DNA from: Schoenoplectus triqueter
Lineage: Eukaryota; Streptophyta; Magnoliopsida; Poales; Cyperaceae
Assembly (NCBI GenBank): GCA_964058805.1
Contig: CAXKVV010001874.1
Span: forward strand, 1-33,998
DNA length: 33,998 nt
Direction of reading: 5' to 3'
A model generated the notes under the pieces. It ran no database searches, was not told the DNA's origin, and saw only the letters and a program-made list of their open reading frames with translations. The position numbers and the translations under genes are program-made. Of this stretch, positions 27,912 to 33,998 are shown piece after piece; position 1 is the first letter of the stretch; the number at the start of each line of letters is the position of its first letter.

Positions 27912-28655
27912 TATATTACTAGCTGCATATCCGCGCATTGCGGCGGGCATTTTTATTTAGATACATAAAAAACAATAGATTATTTTGTCAAATGAATACA
28001 TTTATATTAAAAGAATAAAAATTGCTCACATCTATCTTCTAATGTATCTTGATGAAAGACATGATTAATATTTCTAAGAGGAAAAAGATTGAAATTTATT
28101 TATGATTCTCTTCTATGTTTTTATAAAACTATGATAATCAATATATCATGCTTTTTCTTTCCTATCTTTTTAGTTATACAAATAATGTACGTCGTATCAT
28201 TAATAAAAAAATGCTTATCAATGAGCAAACTATTTTTTCCGTCAAAAATACATAATATGATTGCCATCTTCATCTTTAATATTTACAGGTACTTTTAAAT
28301 CTAAAATTGTGAGATATATCATCAGAGATAACTTCTATAAAAGAGAAGTCAATTTAGGAAATAATTACTATAAAAACTAACGTGATCAGAAAATCTCTGT
28401 CAATTATCAGGAAAGATCAATATCATATTATTTCAGTTGATTGACATCAAATTTTTAATAAAATCTTTACCTTTTAAAAAATTATCATTTTCTAATAGAG
28501 AGAAAATTGAAAAACTGAAAATTATATTTACCGTCGAAGTTACTCAAATTGAATCTCAACCGTTGCATGAAGGATAAAATAAGTATTATAAACGTTTAAA
28601 TACCATGACAAAAAATGAATGCCTCCATTGCTTAGTTACTTTATATAATAGTATA
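27912..28655. mobile_element. Dispersed element, copy 2: ACTAGC...GCGCATTGCGGCGGGC left end
   Basis: The left edge is TATTACTAGCTGCATATCCG followed by CGCATTGCGGCGGGCA. The right edge is CATGACAAAAAATGAATGCC then TCCATTGCTTAGTTACTTTA and TATAATAGTATA. Both edges match the element at 5631-6092 in the same order. This copy is longer (about 744 bp against 462) and its left end is less decayed. Interior A/T-rich, no supported ORF. Confidence 0.62.
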
Positions 28656-29002
28656 AATTTTGAGGCCTTTTCAGTTTCGAAATAGAACTTACACACATTT
28701 CTTTTACAGATCCTCAGGACAAACATATAATTGAGTTTATTTTTGAAATCTGGGGTGAATTGAATAAAGAATTTCTGCTGTACTCCTTTTGAGGAGAAGC
28801 CAAAAAACTTTTAAATTTTTATCATCTATCACGCTGCATGATGCAGTACGATTTTTGAAATCGTTCAATTTACATGAAGATTCATGTTTCATCAATCTCA
28901 AGAGACCCCATAAATCTAATGATGTGTGTGTGTGCTACTCTTATGCCGCGCACGTGCTTCAAAAGCTTTCTCTCTGTTTCATTTTTTTCTTATTTCGATC
29001 AG
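28656..29002. other. Intergenic DNA
   Basis: No feature identified. A short (TG)n occurs at about 28923-28933. The open frames starting at 28789 and 28874 run into the neighbouring foldback element and are unconvincing. Confidence 0.5.
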
Positions 29003-29011
29003 GAAAACCAT

Positions 29012-29394
29012 CAGTTTTTAGTAATAATAAGTTTTAGTAAATTAATATTATTAAAAATAAGAGTGAGAAACGTAAAATTTTAAATATACGAATGGCAGCG
29101 TGCCACTGGCAGTGACGCGTTCATTGCGCGTTTGAAACGCGCCACTATCAGTGGTGTGTTTTGTTATTTTTACGAAATGCGCCACTGCCAGTTGCGCGTT
29201 TCATTATTTTTACGAAACGCGCCACTGGCGCGTTTGCTTATTATATATACAAAATGCGCAGTCACTTGCGCGAGGTTTGGACGAAACGCGCCACTGCTAG
29301 TGGTGCGCTGCCATTCGTATATTTAAAATTTTATATTTCTCACTCTTATTTTTATTAATATTAATTTAATAAAACTTATTATTACTAAAATCTG
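29012..29394. mobile_element. Mutator-like foldback MITE with 89-bp inverted repeats and six internal GCGCCACTG palindromes
   Basis: Terminal inverted repeats 29012-29100 and 29306-29394 have the same length and differ at about five positions. Ends are CAG and CTG. Flanks GAAAACCAT (29003-29011) and AAAAACCAT (29396-29404) agree at 8 of 9 positions, a 9-bp duplication as expected for Mutator-like elements. The 205-bp interior is GC-rich and holds six imperfect palindromes of the form AAACGCGCCACTG-CAGTGGCGCGTTT, at about 29097, 29134, 29174, 29215, 29251 and 29283, with GTTATTTTTAC-type spacers. Open frames across it (KRAT-type translations) are repeat artefacts. Confidence 0.82.
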
Positions 29395-29404
29395 GAAAAA
29401 CCAT

Positions 29405-30259
29405 AGGCTAATGAATCAATGCTCGAAGTCTAATGATGAAAGTACCAAAAGACAGTACGATCTCATGCCAATGGGAACGATATCCATCTCCTAGACAGCA
29501 TCTCAGGCATTCAATTATCTAACCAACTAATGCGTGAGCCAGTGAGCGTGATGTTTCAAGATGGATATGACTCGTGCTGACTAAATGCTTCCTAATGAGT
29601 TCATTATGCACATGTATAATGAGCAAATGAAATTATGAAACATATTGCGTAAACGTAGTGTAACAATGGATGAAATAATGAAAATTTCGAAACATTAATG
29701 TCCTAAATTCTTAGACATTGTTTGAAAAATATGCAAAATAAATTCGCTATCAAGAGCATTGCTGATCTATTAACATTAGGATGATAAAACTTGATCCGAC
29801 CGATGGATTGATCTAATCCGCTGCAAGTTGGAGCGCAAAATATCTTGACCTTTTTTTAAAATCAAAGGATGAGATACTTCTTTCGTCCGTTCTCTTTTCC
29901 TCTTCTAAATCATTTCTACTCTTTATGCAATGTTTTTTCTTCTTTTGAAAAAAAAAATTCTAGAAAGAGCTATTTGAATTACTTTTGGTCTTTGTTTAAT
30001 TTTCGGTTTAAATTAAACAAGACGAAACGAACTTCAATATAAACCAACAAACTTGAAGTTGCACACACAAAAAAGGTAAATAATTGATTCATCATACACC
30101 ATATGATGTCAACATCAATAAACCTAGTCATCAGCTAAACAACATCCATTTGTATTTGGATTAATTTTCTAAAAAAATACAGTCGATACTCAATTATTTC
30201 ATGTAAAATATTTTTTTTCGAGAAGTATTACATGTAAAATATTACAATCACCGAACATA
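29405..30259. other. A/T-rich intergenic DNA
   Basis: No gene, paired inverted repeat or RNA gene found. CATGTAAAATATT occurs twice in direct orientation (about 30199 and 30230), just left of the CACTA element. Confidence 0.5.
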
Positions 30260-31063
30260 TTACACTACCGCAAAAAAACATTCAGTAACGATTTTTTTAT
30301 CATTTAATAACGATTCATGAGACGTTATTGAATGGGGGTTACTAAAACTTATAAGAACCATTACTAAATTGTGCGCTCTATGAACATTCAGTAACGGTTT
30401 TTTATTAAAAATCAATAACGATTTTTTATTAAAAACCATTATTGAAACTATTTGAATCAGTAAAGGTTGTTAACAAAACTGCTACTGAATGTATAAATAA
30501 TTGTGTTGCGGTACTTAGTTTTAATAACGGTTTTTATAAAAAAAATGTTACTGGATGTATAAATAATTTTGTTGCGGCTTAGTTTTAATAATGATTTTTT
30601 ATAAAAAAAAAATCATTACTGATTATGTTTTTTTAGTGCTCTTTGTTTATGTGTGGCCAACATAATTTTAATGCTAGTCATATATATATATATATATTAC
30701 ATAAACAGAAACTTTCATCAGACATATACACAAGCATATATATTCAATGCACAAAAATTTGTGAGAACCAAAAAATTCAGAAAAACCATCACAAATTAAT
30801 CACATAAACTTGTTTATATTAGCCAATTCATTTATTGTCCTTACAACACAAAAATATAATACAAATCATGCATTTGTCATAATGAATTGAATAACCATTT
30901 ATTTTACCTCCTCAATTAAATTTTACTCATATTGCGCTGGTCCCGGTGCGATAACCTATATATTGAAAGAGAATAAAAAATTCATTAAATTTAACTTGAA
31001 ATAAAATTAATAATTACAATTAATAAGTTCAATTTTTTATCGAAATAAGTTAATTTTTTAAAC

Positions 31064-31162
31064 CTTAGACAACTTTTCCGCATCATTGTAGTTGGCTATT
31101 ATGTCATGCATTAATCTTATAACATAATTACCACACTCTTTACCATCGGGTTATGTTGGGAT
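31064..31162 (-). pseudogene. ULP1-like (C48) protease C-terminal fragment inside the CACTA element
   Basis: Minus-strand reading from 31162 gives a 33-codon exon-like block. After PDGKECG comes NYVIRLMHDII, which resembles the ECGYYVMRFMKDI region around the catalytic Cys of ULP1-like proteases carried by plant CACTA elements. The block is bordered by AG at 31164-31163 and GT at 31063-31062. Codon 4 (31153-31151) is TAA where a Gln (CAA) would be expected, a C to T change. The family match is from memory of the motif, not a search. Further exons of this ORF were not found with confidence. Confidence 0.55.
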
Positions 31163-31612
31163 CTAAAATAAAAAGATAGCCATATTATTTTTACTTAAAA
31201 CCCCTAATATTTGATTTTTATTTTAAATAGGTGTAAATTGTACCGTGAGTCTTTCATAAGTGAATCGTACATTTTTTTTGTTCTTGTTCTTTACCATCAT
31301 CAAATAATGTCATAATGCCCTATAATATATTTATAATATTAGTACAAGTAAGTTTTATACATAATTTTTATACTAGGGTTCAAATGGGAAAAATCACGTA
31401 TTGAGTAGATTCTGAATTTTCAACCCGCTTACGTCGTGATTAATAGGATTCAAGAGATAAACAAGATCTTCCGGGAGGTTGACAATGAGAAGTATCCAAT
31501 GAGTCTTATGATTCATATTTCAGATATATTAGTTTATACAAATAAAAACTTTAAAGTCTTAAAAATACAAAGAATTCTTATCAATATGCATATTCAAAGA
31601 TTAAATTATTAC

Positions 31613-31836
31613 CTTAATTTCTGTCCACATCTTATACTTAAGGTCTGGAACATATTTTTTTAAGGTACACGACACTCAATCCCTCGCAATCATTGAAATA
31701 AAGCTCGTGAACTTGCTAGCATTGTCACCGCATGGCGTGCCATTTCTGTCAAACTCGATATGCCTTTGGCTAGCCTCGACATTGTGTATCCCATCGCATG
31801 TTGTTTTTGATCTCTTTCCTTTCGATTGCGAAATAT
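31613..31836 (-). pseudogene. En/Spm-type plant transposase fragment (PF03004-like) inside the CACTA element
   Basis: Minus-strand translation yields IEFDRNGTPCGDNASKFTSF, then ISMIARD, an in-frame TGA at 31678-31676, then 21 further codons including VPDLKYKMWTEIK up to a GT donor (AAG then GTAATA). This recalls the F..NGQPVG.N..K..SFLG..AR...VP......W segment of the Ptta/En/Spm transposase-associated domain. The reading frame is otherwise intact on both sides of the stop, so inactivation by a point change (TGG to TGA is the simplest guess) looks recent relative to decay elsewhere. Motif-based, no search run. Confidence 0.55.
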
Positions 31837-31914
31837 CTATTCATTCATTACACAACCAATTAGCAACAATATCATAATAAAAATTCAATTCATTCTAACC
31901 CAATTCATGCAAAC

Positions 31915-32106
31915 CATAAACCCTAAACAAGCAAACCATAAACCCTAATCAATTTCAATAATTATAACCAATGCAAACCCTAAACCCTAAATCCTAATCA
32001 AATTAGGATAATTGACACCATAATTCTGAAACCCTAATCAATTTCAATAATTTACCAATGCAAATAAACCATAAACCCTAACTCTAAACATTAACCCTAA
32101 CCCTAA
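31915..32106. repeat. Cluster of telomere-like AAACCCTAA motifs
   Basis: At least eight copies of AAACCCTAA or a one-base variant occur in this interval, mostly spaced out rather than tandem, with short runs such as AAACCCTAAACCCTAAATCC and TAACCCTAACCCTAAA. It lies inside the CACTA element. The motif is both the plant telomere unit and the telo-box of plant promoters, and I cannot tell which origin applies. Confidence 0.75.
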
Positions 32107-33046
32107 ATAATATGCCATTTTTTATCAATAATTAGAAACTAATTTCGTATGAACAGAGAGAGTATATACAAGGGCAATGCCCTTTAATTTCATTAGAAAC
32201 TAATTGAAAATAAAAGCAACCCTAAAAATATACAAACAATATAATCAAAGGAAAATCCAAAACAAAAATATACCAATTGACAACGATATATTTTTTAAGA
32301 CCCATTTTGTCTCATTTTTTCCCATAGGTGCTTACAAGTTACAATAATACATCGGAGCATGATTCAAATAGGATGCTGATCAAATATTCTCATGTAAATG
32401 TGATTTTCAAAGCAACTTTCACTCCATCTAGTGAATCTCACTTCAAACAAGATAGCAATTTCTAAGTACCAAGATCATTTTTTTGAAGTAGCATAATTTA
32501 TTACCTGGTGGGGCTGGCGGCGCTGGCGGGATCGAGACCGCGCGCAAGGCGGCGCTGGTGGAAAATATGTAAAATATCAACAAAGATGATCAGCAAGGAG
32601 GAAACACAATTGATTAACAAGTTAGAAGAGCAACAACAAACAACAAAGACAAGGGCAGAAGGCAAAGGCAAAATCAAACTCGAAGAGCTATTGGGACAGA
32701 AAATATAAGTTTTTAGGAAATCCAGCGCTAGAGCAACATTTTTTTTATTTTTTTATAACGGTTTATATTATAAAATCGTTATTAAAACTATTGATAACGG
32801 TTTTTATATAATAACCGTTATTAATTGGTAACATTTAGTAATGGTTTTTTTTAGAAAACCGTTATTAAAAGTTCTACCGCAAAAAAATCAGAAAAGAACA
32901 TAAATTTCAGTAACGATTTTTTTTAATAACCGTTAGTAAAATATTATTAAATATTACTAAAATACTACCAACCTTTCCTACTAAGGTTTTCTTAATAAAC
33001 CATTAGGAATTGAGTGTTAGTAAAGATCATTTCTGTTATAGTGTTA

Positions 33047-33795
33047 TATGTTAGCATATGTAACAATAATAAACATTCCGATCAAAATAATACGTGAATC
33101 AACTTTTAATTTAGTGACAAAAAATAATATCTCTTATGTAAACAGACTTAAAATTTAGATAAAAATTAAGTAGCTTGAACTCTCATACAAGTGCGCATAG
33201 AGCCGCACCTGTTTTGTACGATAGGGAATTTTAGTGGGAGACAAGAGTGGTTACTTCCATGATAGCAACGGCCACTAACTGATCTTCATTCATAAGACAC
33301 CTTATCCCTCGTCGTGAATCGTGATGAGGCTTTTCATTACCGATAGCCGCTCTCTAGTCTCTACCAGTCAACTTTAGAATTAGAATTGAGAATTTGAGAC
33401 CACTAAACCATGGGTGACCATATGCCATATATAATATATGGGCCCAAGTCTTCTATGACTTCGGCACGTATTGATCATCTAGAAACTCCTGCTAGATTTA
33501 ATCCAGTATATTTTTATTTCTTTTCAGTTGAGAAAAGAAGTAAATCATGTTATTTGAGAGTGAATCATATATGATTTTTAAAATAAAAAGTGATTATTTT
33601 TTGGCAAAGTTCGAGTGAATATTTTCTGGGCGGTAGTTAATTAATTAGCACCTGATTTGAGATCTACACGAAAATTAAAGATATCTTGTGAAAACAATCC
33701 ATAGATTTTAGAGATTCGTTGTGAAAGTTCAAGGAAATTTCACAATACTATAAAAAAAATTAAAGATATTGATATTGTGTAGACGTGTCCTTAAA
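33047..33795. other. A/T-rich intergenic DNA
   Basis: No coding region, RNA gene or paired repeat found. The 33180-33480 part is less A/T-rich than its surroundings but has no open frame of note. Confidence 0.45.
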
Positions 33796-33998
33796 CAGTG
33801 GCGGAACTATCTATGATCCAGAAGGGTCACAAGACCCATTTAAATTTTAATAATTTTAATTATATATTAAATATTTAGATGGATCTAAGTAATTAAAGAA
33901 TAATGACCTCAAATGTATAATAATTCTAAAGAGGACCTCATTGGTTCATTTTATTCTCTCTAATTTCAATTAAAGTCCAATTTTAATTCATATTAAAA
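33796..33998. mobile_element. Possible transposon left end, cut by the window edge
   Basis: CAGTGGCGGAACTATCTATG resembles the CAGTGGCGGA-type start seen on many plant DNA transposons. It is followed by AAGGGTCACAAGACCCATTT, also typical of such ends. The other end lies outside the window, so class and size are open. Confidence 0.4.

Larger units (their letters stand above)
30263..33043. mobile_element. Decayed CACTA (En/Spm-type) transposon, 2781 bp
   Basis: The left end is CACTACCGCAAAAAAACATT and the reverse complement of the right end is CACTATAACAGAAATGATCT. Both begin CACTA and are flanked by TTA (30260-30262 and 33044-33046), the 3-bp duplication of this superfamily. Subterminal regions on both sides carry many copies of AATAACGGTTTTT and CAGTAACGATTTTT in both orientations, as expected for transposase binding repeats. 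The interior holds minus-strand fragments resembling a plant En/Spm-type transposase and a ULP1-like protease, each broken by a stop. At 2.8 kb with no intact ORF it is non-autonomous. Confidence 0.86.

Noticed and set aside
29132..29358. Overlapping open frames of 64-65 residues with KRAT/NAPL-type repeats
   Set aside because: They arise from the six mini-palindromes inside the foldback element; both strands and several frames stay open for the same reason.
31436..31663. Plus-strand 75-residue open frame
   Set aside because: It partly overlaps, antisense, the transposase-like relic and shows no protein features of its own.
31915..32106. A true interstitial telomere tract
   Set aside because: Units are mostly spaced and variant rather than tandem, and lie within a transposon.

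Overview
This window looks like nuclear DNA of a flowering plant. It is A/T-rich, it contains two intron-rich genes whose spliced products match angiosperm families, and the rest is filled with plant-type DNA transposon remnants and microsatellites. I cannot fix the species from sequence alone, and no rRNA, tRNA, CRISPR or prokaryotic feature is visible.

Genes. (1) 3388-3717 (+) is a single-exon ORF for a 109-residue hydrophobic protein of unknown function. (2) 8284-14299 (+) is a complete 12-exon gene for AUGMIN subunit 6 (AUG6, the HAUS6 homologue), 700 residues when spliced, acting in microtubule-dependent microtubule nucleation. (3) 21143-25544 (-) is a complete 10-exon gene for a plant O-fucosyltransferase family (GT106/DUF246) protein, 530 residues, a predicted type II Golgi protein; one of its introns appears to use a GC donor. 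Genes 2 and 3 are convergent and unrelated in function.

Layout. 1-870: a 104-bp tandem repeat and a GC-rich CGGGTA repeat. 1148-1569: a non-autonomous hAT element with a perfect 8-bp target duplication. 2250-2745: a second GC-rich repeat relic. 3388-3717: the small gene. 4911-5287: a Tourist/PIF-Harbinger-like MITE. 5631-6092: an element that shares both ends with another at 27912-28655. 8284-14299: AUG6. 15515-19521: an array of ten long foldback elements from six end-families, most separated by (CT)n/(TA)n microsatellites. 20101-20468: an ATGCGG-rich element lying inside the arms of an outer palindrome. 21143-25544: the glycosyltransferase gene. 26704-27290: a second hAT-like element. 29012-29394: a foldback element with 89-bp inverted repeats enclosing six small GCGCCACTG palindromes. 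30263-33043: a decayed CACTA element with antisense fragments resembling En/Spm-type transposase and a ULP1-like protease, each carrying one in-frame stop. 33796-end: the start of a further probable transposon.

The most interesting part is the foldback array. The six families differ at their ends, but every family carries a recognisable core of about 32 bp at the equivalent place in its arm, so they look like one modular superfamily that repeatedly occupies (TA)n tracts. It fills the space between the two convergent genes.
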